This document shows, piece by piece, positions 52,604 through 62,800 of a stretch of DNA of 64,000 nucleotides. This stretch comes from a bacterium. Lineage in GTDB: Bacteria; Bacillota; Bacilli; Lactobacillales; Streptococcaceae. A program made the position numbers and the translations under genes. The stretch covers positions 186,001-250,000 of the forward strand of contig CAJNBV010000001.1 of NCBI GenBank assembly GCA_905221095.1. The letters run 5' to 3'. The notes under the pieces were generated by a model. The model did not search any database. It was not told where the DNA came from and saw only the letters and a list, made by a program, of their open reading frames with translations. The stretch's first letter is position 1. Every line of letters begins with the position of its first letter.

Positions 52604-54517
52604 CTATGCTTTCTTTTCTTGATTTTTAGAAATACTACGATTTTTACCTTCCAGATACACCATCAAAATAGAAATATCTGCCGGGTTTACTCCAGAAATA
52701 CGGCTGGCTTGGCCGATGGTTTCTGGATTGATCAGTTTGAACTTCTGACGGGCTTCTGTTGCGATAGAATCAATATCATCCCAGTCAATATTAGCTGGAA
52801 TACGTTTTTCTTCCATGCGTTTCATCTTGGCAACCTGATCCATGGCTTTAGAAATATAGCCTTCGTACTTGATTTCTGTTTCAATCAATTCGATAATCTT
52901 GTCATCCAAATCCTCGGCAGCTGGTCCGATGAAAGCCACCACATCTTGGTAAGACACTTCTGGACGGCGAAGGAATTCCTTAGCTGTCACTGCATCTGTC
53001 AACGGCTTGAAGCCCATCTCCTCAACCTTGGCATTGGTTTCCTTGACCGGCTTGAGTTTGATACTGTCTAGGCGCTTCATCTCATTGTCAAATTGATTTT
53101 TCTTGATTTCAAAGCGAGCCCAACGTTCATCATCCACAAGTCCAATCTCGCGTCCCATCTCTGTCAAACGCATATCAGCATTGTCATGACGGAGGATGAG
53201 ACGGTATTCAGCACGACTGGTCAAGAGACGGTAGGGTTCAATGGTTCCCTTGGTCACCAAGTCGTCAATCATCACTCCGATATAACCATCACTGCGCTTC
53301 AAAATCAACTCAGGCTTGCCTTGGATTTTAAGAGCCGCATTGATCCCAGCGATAATCCCTTGGCCAGCAGCTTCTTCGTAACCTGACGTTCCATTTGTCT
53401 GACCAGCTGTGAAAAGTCCTGAGATTTTCTTGGTTTCCAGAGTCGCACGCAACTGGTGAGGCAAAACCATGTCGTACTCAATGGCATAACCAGTTCGCAT
53501 CATTTCAGCATTTTCCAAACCTTTAATGGAATGAACTAAGTCACGTTGGACATCCTCAGGCAGACTGGTTGAAAGTCCTTGAACATAGACTTCCTCAGTA
53601 TTGCGCCCTTCTGGCTCAAGGAAGAGTTGGTGGCGTTCCTTGTCTGCAAAGCGCACAATCTTGTCCTCAATCGATGGACAGTAACGAGGTCCCACTCCCT
53701 TGACCACACCTGTAAACATAGGCGCACGGTGGAGGTTATTTTGGATAATTTCATGACTGGTACCATTGGTATAGGTCAACCAGCATGGCACCTGATCTTT
53801 GACATAATCCTCATCACGTGAAGTATAAGAGAAGTGATTAGGCGCTTCGTCTCCTGGTTGGATTTCTGTCACATCGTAATTGATAGAAGAAGCCTTGACA
53901 CGTGGAGGCGTCCCTGTCTTAAAACGACCGATTTCGAGGCCCAATTCCTTGAGGTTATCAGCTAGGTTAATCGAAGCTAGGCTGTGGTTAGGTCCTGATG
54001 AGTACTTGAGGTCTCCGATGATGATTTCCCCACGGAGGGCAGTCCCTGTGGTCACAATAACAGCCTTTGCAGCATACTCTTGATGAGTTGCTGTACGAAC
54101 ACCGACAACCTTTCCATCTTCCACCAAAATCTCATCAATCATGGTTTGACGAAGGGTCAGATTTTCTTGATTTTCAACTGTCTTGCGCATCTCCTTAGAG
54201 TAAAGTTCCTTGTCAGCCTGCGCACGAAGAGCACGCACAGCTGGCCCCTTCCCTGTGTTGAGCATCTTCATCTGGATGTAGGTCTTGTCAATGGTCTTGG
54301 CCATTTCGCCACCGAGGGCATCAACTTCACGCACAACAATCCCCTTGGCAGAACCACCGATAGAGGGATTACAAGGCATGAAAGCCAACATTTCAATGTT
54401 GATGGTCGCAAGCAAGACCTTACACCCCATACGGCTAGCTGCCAAGGAAGCCTCAACCCCAGCGTGTCCTGCACCGATTACAATAATATCGTATTCTTCA
54501 GTAAAATTATAAGTCAT
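52604..54517 (-). CDS. mnmG: MnmG (GidA), tRNA uridine-34 modification enzyme
   Basis: 637 residues, FAD-binding N-terminus [22 protein letters not shown], and the C-terminal helical MnmE/tRNA-binding region. With MnmE it adds the carboxymethylaminomethyl group at U34. Its start overlaps the stop of an unrelated membrane-protein gene (ATGA), so expression may be coupled to it. Confidence 0.97.
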   Translation of the reverse strand: MTYNFTEEYDIIVIGAGHAGVEASLAASRMGCKVLLATINIEMLAFMPCNPSIGGSAKGIVVREVDALGGEMAKTIDKTYIQMKMLNTGKGPAVRALRAQADKELYSKEMRKTVENQENLTLRQTMIDEILVEDGKVVGVRTATHQEYAAKAVIVTTGTALRGEIIIGDLKYSSGPNHSLASINLADNLKELGLEIGRFKTGTPPRVKASSINYDVTEIQPGDEAPNHFSYTSRDEDYVKDQVPCWLTYTNGTSHEIIQNNLHRAPMFTGVVKGVGPRYCPSIEDKIVRFADKERHQLFLEPEGRNTEEVYVQGLSTSLPEDVQRDLVHSIKGLENAEMMRTGYAIEYDMVLPHQLRATLETKKISGLFTAGQTNGTSGYEEAAGQGIIAGINAALKIQGKPELILKRSDGYIGVMIDDLVTKGTIEPYRLLTSRAEYRLILRHDNADMRLTEMGREIGLVDDERWARFEIKKNQFDNEMKRLDSIKLKPVKETNAKVEEMGFKPLTDAVTAKEFLRRPEVSYQDVVAFIGPAAEDLDDKIIELIETEIKYEGYISKAMDQVAKMKRMEEKRIPANIDWDDIDSIATEARQKFKLINPETIGQASRISGVNPADISILMVYLEGKNRSISKNQEKKA

Positions 54518-55455
54518 ATTTCTCTCCTATTCCACTCACTTTTTCTACAAATATCAATCAGTTTCCATAAAAACTTAATATTACATTCTCTTTGAGTTTT
54601 TGTTTTTGTGAAATCTATTTTCAACATACCCCACAAAAAACTTATTGATAGCTTATGTTCCTCATTTACATAACTATTGTAATAAGAAAACACACCAAAT
54701 AATATTCGTATATTACAATCTAAGTTTCTATTTTCAGAATCTAAAATTTCCACTTCATCCTCTTCATTTTTTTCAATATCTTCTAAACTATCATCATTTA
54801 TTTTAAGTTCTAACAAACATCCTGTTAAAAAGGATAAAACTCTCTGTTTCTTCTCAACTTCCTTAAATTGAGGAAAATAAATACTTTTGGTAAAAAAATG
54901 AATTCCTACTACTGTTATACAAACAATTGCTATAGCTATAACTATAAAGGAAGGATCATATTGATTGCTATCAGGAACTTTCCCAAAACTTAAAAACACT
55001 GCTAAAATAGGTGTTAGTGTCATAATTGACAATATTTTATCAAATGTATATTTACTTCTTTCTATTTCTAATTCAATACTCTTTGATAGTTCGTCAATTG
55101 TCTTCTGTAATAAGCTTTCCTCTACCTCTATCCCGTACTTTTCATGAAACTTCTGTTTAAAACATCTATATTTTTGCAATTGTACTTTCATATGATTGAT
55201 CTTCTGTTGTTCTTTATTAAAAAGAGAAATGCAGTAGATAGTCACACATACTGATACAAACATAAGAGCTGCTGAAATCTTAATACCCAAAATATTTTTA
55301 AATAGAATTGTTGCTACAAAAATCAGATAAAAAACAAGTGCTGCGCTTGCAAAAAAAATTAACATTTTTCCTTTTTTTGTATAGCCAGACTTCTGCAATT
55401 TCAAAAATTTTAACACAAATTTATACAATTCGTAACTTAAGTTATTGATATACAT
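54514..55455 (-). CDS. Accessory membrane protein upstream of mnmG
   Basis: 313 residues. Two membrane segments near the N-terminus (about 32-53, 58-78) and two in the middle (about 143-165, 172-190) flank a coiled helix; the C-terminal cytoplasmic part is acidic. AT-rich codon use contrasts with mnmG. It is the first gene after copy A of the 130-bp duplicated promoter segment and overlaps mnmG by 4 bp. No family recognised. Confidence 0.6.
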   Translation of the reverse strand: MYINNLSYELYKFVLKFLKLQKSGYTKKGKMLIFFASAALVFYLIFVATILFKNILGIKISAALMFVSVCVTIYCISLFNKEQQKINHMKVQLQKYRCFKQKFHEKYGIEVEESLLQKTIDELSKSIELEIERSKYTFDKILSIMTLTPILAVFLSFGKVPDSNQYDPSFIVIAIAIVCITVVGIHFFTKSIYFPQFKEVEKKQRVLSFLTGCLLELKINDDSLEDIEKNEEDEVEILDSENRNLDCNIRILFGVFSYYNSYVNEEHKLSISFLWGMLKIDFTKTKTQRECNIKFLWKLIDICRKSEWNRREI

Positions 55456-55475
55456 TTAATTTCCCCCATGAAATC

Positions 55476-55605
55476 ACACAAAAACAGTCAAAACTCCAAA
55501 GAAGTGCAGGACAAAAAAGCCTGCAACATCCATGAGCTTTGACCATCATTTCTATTGCTTCTATTATTGTAGCAAATTGAGAAAATTTGTCAATCTAAAT
55601 GTACT
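55476..55605 (-). repeat. 130-bp duplicated promoter/leader segment, copy A
   Basis: Identical to 57633-57762 except for one base. Read leftward it carries TTGACA-16-TACAAT and a GCAGG/CCTGC hairpin, so it should drive the membrane gene and mnmG. Confidence 0.88.
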
Positions 55606-55845
55606 ATGATTGACGAATCGCTATCTAGTCTCACTCCTACTTCTTCAACACTCTCTTTAAAAGCTTCATATCGCGGAAGTTAACTCTTCGCAAAATCATC
55701 CATTACATCAAATTACCAGTCTCTTAATCACACAATTTCTTCAAAAATTTTTACAGCTCAGCAATTATTAGTACAAAAAGAGTTCTTAGAAAATATTCTA
55801 AAAACCTCATGTTGATACTAGTAATCTGCTCATATGATATCAAAA
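55606..55845. other. Noncoding stretch between copy A and the 48-residue gene
   Basis: AT-rich, with stop codons in all frames. I see no gene or clear structure; it may be decayed coding sequence. Confidence 0.4.
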
Positions 55846-55992
55846 TCAATAAGTAATAACTCTGATTTCTGAGCCAATTTTTCCAGATTTGGTAATTCCT
55901 TTAATCTCTTTAATCTCTTTAATCCTAGCTATTTCTTTAGTATTTTGTAAGCTACTATATAATTTTTCAATTTGTTCCATTGTGTAAATCAT
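55846..55992 (-). CDS. 48-residue basic protein, unknown function
   Basis: ATG 55990-55992 follows AAAGGAGG, and TGA is at 55846-55848. The peptide (MIYTMEQIEKLYSS...) contains a short tandem of RIKEIKEIKGI, giving a basic amphipathic helix. It starts 15 bp after the ClpP-fold peptidase gene and is probably cotranscribed. No family recognised. Confidence 0.6.
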   Translation of the reverse strand: MIYTMEQIEKLYSSLQNTKEIARIKEIKEIKGITKSGKIGSEIRVITY

Positions 55993-56007
55993 GACTATCC
56001 TCCTTTA

Positions 56008-56901
56008 TTAATTGTCCGACACCATGTAAGCGTTCGAGGAGCTTTCGATTATCTTAGATACTCTTGTATTTTGCAGAGTCACCATACAAGCATGGTGTAA
56101 ACTCAGTACTGCATTCTGAAAGTCTTGATCATTCTCCAAAGGGAAAATCTTTAATCCTATTTCCTGTCCTGATTTTATATTAAAATGTCTAGCGTGAACT
56201 TTGGAGTTTTCATGTTCATTTAAGTTTTTAACTATATTAGTAATCACATCTTTTTTGTCTTCTCCAATGAACATAACTTCTGTAAGCCATTTTTCAATAA
56301 GTTCAGCAGATAAAGCTACTGCATCCTGTGCAAATTTTACAAAAGCAGGCGGATACTTAGATAATAGGATATGCCAATAATCTACATTTGGATTTGGTTG
56401 ACCTAACTCTGTATAAGCTTCTTCAAATTCAGAAATAATATTATATGCAGGTAAACCCGAAATTTGCGGATCTACAGGTCCAATACTAGAATGCTTTCCC
56501 ATCCAAATTTTTTTAGAGGCACATGAAATCATGGTTCCTGCAGACATAGCCATATGTGGTATAACGACTTCTATATTATCATTAAAAACTTCCCTGAGAT
56601 ATGAAACAATAGACTCGGCCGCATTAGGATCACCCCCAGGTGTATGCAAAAGTAAAGTTAGACCTTTCTCCCTATCCATGCCTTTCATTACACTCATAAA
56701 GCCTTCCATATCACTATCGTTTATATCAATGGAACTAACCCTGTTTTGAAGCCATCCAGAGTAATAGCAGATGACATTTCTATTTATTTGTTTTTCTAAA
56801 TGTTCAAAATATTTATGCCTAATAAGATCATATCTAGAAGGAATATTAGTTGTTTCAGTCAAAATATCAGACCAATTACCACCGTTAACTTCAAAACCCA
56901 T
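56008..56901 (-). CDS. SDH_sah (ClpP/SppA-fold) serine protease-like protein
   Basis: 297 residues from ATG 56899-56901 behind AAAGGAGGG. LLLHTPGGDPNAAESI, PHMAMSAGTMISCA with the nucleophile Ser, and SIGPVDPQ match the serine dehydrogenase proteinase family, a soluble ClpP-superfamily group. No signal peptide. In many genomes such genes are accessory and some occur in defence islands; the role here is unknown. Confidence 0.78.
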   Translation of the reverse strand: MGFEVNGGNWSDILTETTNIPSRYDLIRHKYFEHLEKQINRNVICYYSGWLQNRVSSIDINDSDMEGFMSVMKGMDREKGLTLLLHTPGGDPNAAESIVSYLREVFNDNIEVVIPHMAMSAGTMISCASKKIWMGKHSSIGPVDPQISGLPAYNIISEFEEAYTELGQPNPNVDYWHILLSKYPPAFVKFAQDAVALSAELIEKWLTEVMFIGEDKKDVITNIVKNLNEHENSKVHARHFNIKSGQEIGLKIFPLENDQDFQNAVLSLHHACMVTLQNTRVSKIIESSSNAYMVSDN

Positions 56902-56949
56902 AACATTCCCTCCTTTACTGGAATATTGTAACATAATCACATTAATAAA

Positions 56950-57144
56950 TCAATTGAGGACTAAGCCAAAGCTCTTCCAAAACACTTTTCGCATTAAAAA
57001 ATATCTTACTATGCATTCCCCGCCACCAGGAATATCCCAGTAAGTTGGATAAACGTTGGGTTGTCCTCTTTTAATTTCCGAACGCTGAATGAGCAAATAA
57101 TCATCACCACTATGAACAAGTACATGGGCAATAAGCTTAACCAT
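56950..57144 (-). pseudogene. Truncated NUDIX hydrolase gene
   Basis: The first 43 codons read as a NUDIX protein (HVLVHSGDDYLLIQRS, YWDIPGG) and reach the start of the Nudix box, then the sequence departs and ends after 64 codons without the REXXEE helix. It has its own ribosome site (GGAGAG). Probably a remnant left by deletion. Confidence 0.65.
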
Positions 57145-57155
57145 CCTTTTCTCTC

Positions 57156-57611
57156 CTATTCCTCAAGATGAATGTGTCTTAGTTGGCCGTCCCATTCTGG
57201 TAGGGCTGTTTTTAAAAAGTCTGGAACTAGCTGGATATTCTGGAGCTGATCCAAGTCAATCCATTCACAGGGCTGCGATTTTTCATCTTCCTGCATGGTC
57301 AATGGGGCATCTTCAAGCAAGTCCACCAGATAATGAAACTCAATGTTGTGATAGAAAACACCGTCTTGTTCAAAACGATTTTCAACCACGAAAGCTAGTT
57401 GCCCAGCTTGAGCTCGGACACCTAATTCTTCCCTCACTTCACGGACTACCGCGTCTTCCGTGCTTTCATTGACTTGAATCGCACCACCAATAGTGTAATG
57501 CTTGCCCTTATCTTTGGTAACAAGGATCTTGCCATTTTGGAGAATCAAGGCTGTCGCTCGAACGCCAAAAACCGTATTTCCCACTTTTGTCCGAAAGTCT
57601 TGTTGAGTCAT
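57156..57611 (-). CDS. NUDIX hydrolase
   Basis: 151 residues from ATG 57609-57611; AGGGAAAGG precedes. The Nudix box is complete: GGAIQVNESTEDAVVREVREELG. It hydrolyses a nucleoside diphosphate derivative; the substrate is not predictable. A NUDIX gene between mnmA and mnmG is the arrangement I recall in pneumococcus, so this is the resident gene. Confidence 0.88.
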   Translation of the reverse strand: MTQQDFRTKVGNTVFGVRATALILQNGKILVTKDKGKHYTIGGAIQVNESTEDAVVREVREELGVRAQAGQLAFVVENRFEQDGVFYHNIEFHYLVDLLEDAPLTMQEDEKSQPCEWIDLDQLQNIQLVPDFLKTALPEWDGQLRHIHLEE

Positions 57612-57632
57612 TTTTGTCCTTTCCCTTAGACG

Positions 57633-58951
<1,319 letters not shown>

Positions 58952-59114
58952 TCATTATAACATGCTTGGTTAGAGAAGACAAGGAAAGGAGCCAATCTTG
59001 ACTCCTTTGTTGAAAAAATTGTTTTAACCTTGTCCTTTCTTTTCTAAGCCGAAAATGAAACGGTAATCGATAAAGATGCCCATGATTGAATAGGCACATA
59101 AAAATATCCTACAC

Positions 59115-59306
59115 TTACTTTGCATTATTCCGTGATTGAATGTATTTAACAACAATATAGATAAGAAAGGCAAGCATGATTGCCAAATAGCTCACTATAA
59201 GGAAAACATGCTTAAAAATAATAGTATCAAATAAACTCACGATAGCTAATAATAGATTTATAATAAATACTATAGTCGCAAATAGTTGTACTTTTTTATC
59301 TTTCAT
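59115..59306 (-). CDS. Small two-helix membrane protein, putative bacteriocin immunity
   Basis: 63 residues with two transmembrane helices and a basic tail. It starts two bases after the bacteriocin-like gene, the position of immunity genes. Sequence does not name a family. Confidence 0.55.
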   Translation of the reverse strand: MKDKKVQLFATIVFIINLLLAIVSLFDTIIFKHVFLIVSYLAIMLAFLIYIVVKYIQSRNNAK

Positions 59307-59308
59307 AA

Positions 59309-59611
59309 CTAGTCCCAGCCTAAATTACTTTCCAATATCCTACCGAAATTATAGCCGGTAATAAAGCCTGACATATAACCTGTTGCTGCACCACAAGTAG
59401 CTAAAATGAATGCATAGCTAACTGTACCAATAACTGGTAAGTTTATTGTCCCTAGTGCTGCACCAGCTGCCGCACCAGTTATAGCTCCTGCTATTCCGCC
59501 TGCGACAGCACCTACACCTCCACAAAGCATGGCAAGCCACCCTTCGCCATCAAGATACATCATTTCTTGTTCATCAATAGTAACATAGTTGTTTGGTAAT
59601 ACGAGTTCCAT
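59309..59611 (-). CDS. Bacteriocin-like peptide with long leader (GE site)
   Basis: 100 residues from the ATG at 59609-59611 (AAAGGAG upstream). The leader MELVLPNNYV...EMMYLDG is shared with the second peptide of this cluster, then the sequence continues with E and G where a double-glycine site is expected. The mature part is Gly/Ala-rich with GxxxG runs (GGVGAVAGGIAGAITG), typical of pore-forming class II bacteriocins. Confidence 0.8.
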   Translation of the reverse strand: MELVLPNNYVTIDEQEMMYLDGEGWLAMLCGGVGAVAGGIAGAITGAAAGAALGTINLPVIGTVSYAFILATCGAATGYMSGFITGYNFGRILESNLGWD

Positions 59612-59715
59612 CAAAATTCTCCTTTTTTATTAAGCATGGTTAGGATAGTTTCCTAACAAGTGATTGTCGACTGTGTTTATAGCACTTAGTTACCTAGATA
59701 GCTTTCCTTTATCAT
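59612..59715 (-). promoter_or_regulatory. Duplicated bacteriocin promoter/leader module, copy 1
   Basis: About 85 bp nearly identical to 60839-60945. Leftward it contains TGC-TATAAA as -10 with no good -35, which points to an activator, then a hairpin GTTAGGA/TCCTAAC (59639-59657) before the ribosome site. Confidence 0.65.
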
Positions 59716-59756
59716 GTCTGATTTTAAGCCGTTCTAAGATTTAATCCATATTTCTA

Positions 59757-60488
59757 TTACTTGCTATTTTTAAATAATTCGTATTCCTTTTCTTTGATAA
59801 ATGGAACTGAAAAATTAGAAAAAATTAGTAGAATCGAAAACAGATATCCGTCTTTTTGTATCACTAAAACATAACTTAAAAATATATAGACCATCAAATC
59901 TAGTGCAAAAAGAGAAAATATCCTCCTTTTCATCATCTCACTTGAATTAAAGATTCTGTTTAATAGAAGCTTTATCGTAGTATCTACACAAATTTTTATC
60001 AAAAAGATAAGAGCCAATACACGATTATCAACTGTACCATGAAGAATAAATGGAAATATAGTTAATATAAAACTAGAAATCTCTAAATATTTTATCCAAG
60101 GAGATTGAGACATCTTACTTTTAAACTGACTGATTTTCCTATATTCACTAGCTAATCTAGTATCAAAATCTCTACCAATTTTATTAAAGATTAAGAACTC
60201 CAGAATAAAAATACTTATTAATACGATATAAGTAGAAACGTTTCCTGGGAAAAATTTATTGATTAAAATTGGAAAACTCATTAACAGAATCGAATTTATG
60301 GCTAGACAGATAGATACTATTTTATTTTTCACAGAATATAGAGGTAGTGATACTATTGAGTAGATAAATGCTAAAAAAATAAGCAAGAAATACTCAGTAC
60401 TGCTAATTAACGGCGCCCTTAATGATAAAAATAGATAGGCACCCCACACGATAATATGTATTTTTCGAATGTTATCTACATTACTCAT
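59757..60488 (-). CDS. Multi-pass membrane protein, putative immunity
   Basis: 243 residues from ATG 60486-60488, which overlaps the stop of the upstream bacteriocin gene (ATGA). About seven hydrophobic segments. Coupled translation with the bacteriocin strongly suggests an immunity or export-accessory role, but no motif confirms it. Confidence 0.6.
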   Translation of the reverse strand: MSNVDNIRKIHIIVWGAYLFLSLRAPLISSTEYFLLIFLAFIYSIVSLPLYSVKNKIVSICLAINSILLMSFPILINKFFPGNVSTYIVLISIFILEFLIFNKIGRDFDTRLASEYRKISQFKSKMSQSPWIKYLEISSFILTIFPFILHGTVDNRVLALIFLIKICVDTTIKLLLNRIFNSSEMMKRRIFSLFALDLMVYIFLSYVLVIQKDGYLFSILLIFSNFSVPFIKEKEYELFKNSK

Positions 60489-60838
60489 CTTACTGTCGCA
60501 GATATGAATCCATCCCAAGGATAGGGGTTTCCGTTAATATCACAACCTCTATTAAGAGCACCATATCCAATACAGTAAGCTATTCTTCCTGCAGCCCCAG
60601 CCAATACACCTGCTGCTGCACCAATAAGCCAACCTCCAAGGCCTCCAACTTTAATATAGTTTATTAGTTTTTTGGTTAAAACTGCAGCTCCAGCTAATGC
60701 TATAAAAGTCCCTGGGCTCATAGCTAAAGCTGCACAAATTCCTTGACAATCACTCTTACTTAAATAAGCCCCCCCATCAAGATACATCATCTCTTCTTGC
60801 TCAAGAGCAACATAATTATTTGGTAATACGAGTTCCAT
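60485..60838 (-). CDS. Double-glycine bacteriocin-like peptide
   Basis: 117 residues. Leader MELVLPNNYVALEQEEMMYLDGG ends in a classic GG site (leader written here in part: MELVLPNNYV, EEMMYLDGG). The mature part of about 94 residues has a Gly/Ala-rich core (GGLGGWLIGAAAGVLAGAAG) and four cysteines that could form disulfides. The long N-terminal extension before the usual hydrophobic leader positions recalls the pneumococcal rtg peptides, which use it to select their own transporter. Confidence 0.85.
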   Translation of the reverse strand: MELVLPNNYVALEQEEMMYLDGGAYLSKSDCQGICAALAMSPGTFIALAGAAVLTKKLINYIKVGGLGGWLIGAAAGVLAGAAGRIAYCIGYGALNRGCDINGNPYPWDGFISATVR

Positions 60839-60945
60839 TTATTTTCTCCTTTTTTATTAAGCATGGTTAGGATAGCTTCCTAACAAGTGATCGTTGACTT
60901 TGTTTATAGCACTTAGTTACCTAGATAAGATATCTTTCCTTTATC
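60839..60945 (-). promoter_or_regulatory. Duplicated bacteriocin promoter/leader module, copy 2
   Basis: Same -10, hairpin (60866-60884) and ribosome-site arrangement as 59612-59715. The shared promoters imply coregulation of both peptides. Confidence 0.65.
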
Positions 60946-60983
60946 TTACTTTATTTTATAGGTGACTTAATGTTTAAAACCAA

Positions 60984-62336
60984 TTATTGCTTGAAACTTA
61001 ACATTTCCAAAATCCAATCAAGATAGGTTTCTTTATCATAGACAATCCGCACTTCAACTGGCATATCCTTTTGGAGGACGACTGTCTCACTTCCATGTTT
61101 TAGAGTTAAGGTTTCTAATTCTATCATGACTTTATAAAGGCTAATATTCCCCTCTTTCGTTTCTTGGGAAATTGTTCCTGAATCAATCTGTCTGACTTGT
61201 CCCTTCAGTGTTCCATATTTTTGACTATTTACACCAGTAATAGCAACATCAACTTTTGCTCCTTTTGAAACACGAGAAATATCACTCGCAAGTACAAAAG
61301 CCTCTACATAGTAACCTTTTTCTTTCCCTGAAACTTCTGCTATCGTTTGCCCCTGCTGAATAGACATTCCTTGTTTCAAAGGTACCAGATAATGCAGAGT
61401 ACCTTCATTTGGCGCTAATATACTATGTGCTTTATCTTGACCTGTTGCCACTCCAAGATTAGCCTCAAGCTCTGTAATACTTTTATTGTTGTTTGAACGA
61501 GCAGTACCTAACTCACTAATTAATTGAGCATAAATATTATAAGCCTGAGAAGTTGGATTATTATAGGTACGGTTCATATCCTTAATATTGCTTTGTTGAC
61601 TATCAATCTCGCTATTCTTAGAAGTAATATTTGTTTTTAATGCTTCGATTTTTGTTGTTATTTCTGATATCTTAGTTTCTAACTTAGCTTTGTTATCAGC
61701 TGATGTCGTATCTGATAGAGAAGGTGAGTCTCCTTGCTGTTGAAGTTGAAGCAATTCATTTTGTAGAGCTTGCAAGTCGGCATCTAACTGATTTCTTTCA
61801 GCTGTTATTTTATTCAACTTCGTATATTCATCCTGAATCTTTGAATACTGGGTACCATTATTATAATTTTCCGAGTTTAACTGAGACAGATAGTATTCAA
61901 CTTTCCCATAATATTCCTGTTCTTCACCAGAATTAGATAAATGATTGTATTTCTCATTTAATGATTGTTCAAATTTTTGAAAAATAGCTTCTTTTGCGCG
62001 TAACTTCTCCAATTGTTTATTCAAAGAGCTCGCTTGTAAACCTTCTTGTCCACTTGATAACGAAATAATGACATCTCCAGCATTTACCATATCTCCTTCT
62101 GACTTATGTAAAGTAACTACCTTCCCTGAACTAATTGCTGATAGGAACTCTGTACCTGTTATAACTGAATTCCCATTCGCTTTTACAATATAGTTTTTGG
62201 GTATATAAGCTGCGCCAATCAATGCACCGCTTAAGACAATAGCAGTTGAAATAATGAGAATAAACGCAAAAGCTGGTGGTCTCTTATCAAAGAAAATACG
62301 AGAATAACGCAATTCTGATTTGTTATATAATTTCAT
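60984..62336 (-). CDS. HlyD/ComB-like accessory protein of peptide ABC exporter
   Basis: 450 residues. One N-terminal membrane helix (about 26-46), a biotinyl-lipoyl-like half (SGKVVTLHKSEGDMVNAGDVI), a long coiled coil (about 110-290), the second half (LAPNEGTLHYLVPLKQGMSIQQG) and a beta-barrel end. It matches BlpB/ComB partners of peptidase-containing ABC transporters and may be RtgB-like. Confidence 0.87.
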   Translation of the reverse strand: MKLYNKSELRYSRIFFDKRPPAFAFILIISTAIVLSGALIGAAYIPKNYIVKANGNSVITGTEFLSAISSGKVVTLHKSEGDMVNAGDVIISLSSGQEGLQASSLNKQLEKLRAKEAIFQKFEQSLNEKYNHLSNSGEEQEYYGKVEYYLSQLNSENYNNGTQYSKIQDEYTKLNKITAERNQLDADLQALQNELLQLQQQGDSPSLSDTTSADNKAKLETKISEITTKIEALKTNITSKNSEIDSQQSNIKDMNRTYNNPTSQAYNIYAQLISELGTARSNNNKSITELEANLGVATGQDKAHSILAPNEGTLHYLVPLKQGMSIQQGQTIAEVSGKEKGYYVEAFVLASDISRVSKGAKVDVAITGVNSQKYGTLKGQVRQIDSGTISQETKEGNISLYKVMIELETLTLKHGSETVVLQKDMPVEVRIVYDKETYLDWILEMLSFKQ

Positions 62337-62800
62337 AGGCTTACAATAGGTCTAAAAATATCTACTACCATTTTTTCAGGAGAAGAATTAACATAAACTG
62401 TATAGACAATCCCGTCCGTTTGAATATCATTTTCATAGACATATAGGTCCAATTTAGAATACGCATACTGCAGATACTCAGGGCTATCTTCAAAACGAAC
62501 ATATAAACAATATGGAACAGAGATGGAATCTTGTACATCATAAATGTTACTGTACTGTTGAGCATTATGAGCTTGAATATAAAACTCAAAATCAGTCGTT
62601 ATTAATCCATCATCATGAATAGTAGTACCACAACTTTTTACAATTAATGGACCAAAAATTTGTGCTTTTAACAACTGCAAATGTTGATAAAACTTTTCAA
62701 TCTCTTGATTTATATTTTCTACTTTTATATCATACAACTTTTTACAGATAACTGACTTTAGTACTAGTTTTTTATTGTCTTGAATCTCTAGTTTAGCCAT
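62333..62800 (-). CDS. Unknown protein between exporter subunits
   Basis: 155 residues from ATG 62798-62800 behind GAGGAGG; it overlaps the ABC gene upstream by 8 bp and the HlyD gene downstream by 4 bp, so all three are coupled. Soluble alpha/beta protein with a helix (about 30-50) and several strands; the layout is vaguely like GyrI effector-binding domains. A role in export or regulation is inferred only from position. Confidence 0.55.
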   Translation of the reverse strand: MAKLEIQDNKKLVLKSVICKKLYDIKVENINQEIEKFYQHLQLLKAQIFGPLIVKSCGTTIHDDGLITTDFEFYIQAHNAQQYSNIYDVQDSISVPYCLYVRFEDSPEYLQYAYSKLDLYVYENDIQTDGIVYTVYVNSSPEKMVVDIFRPIVSL

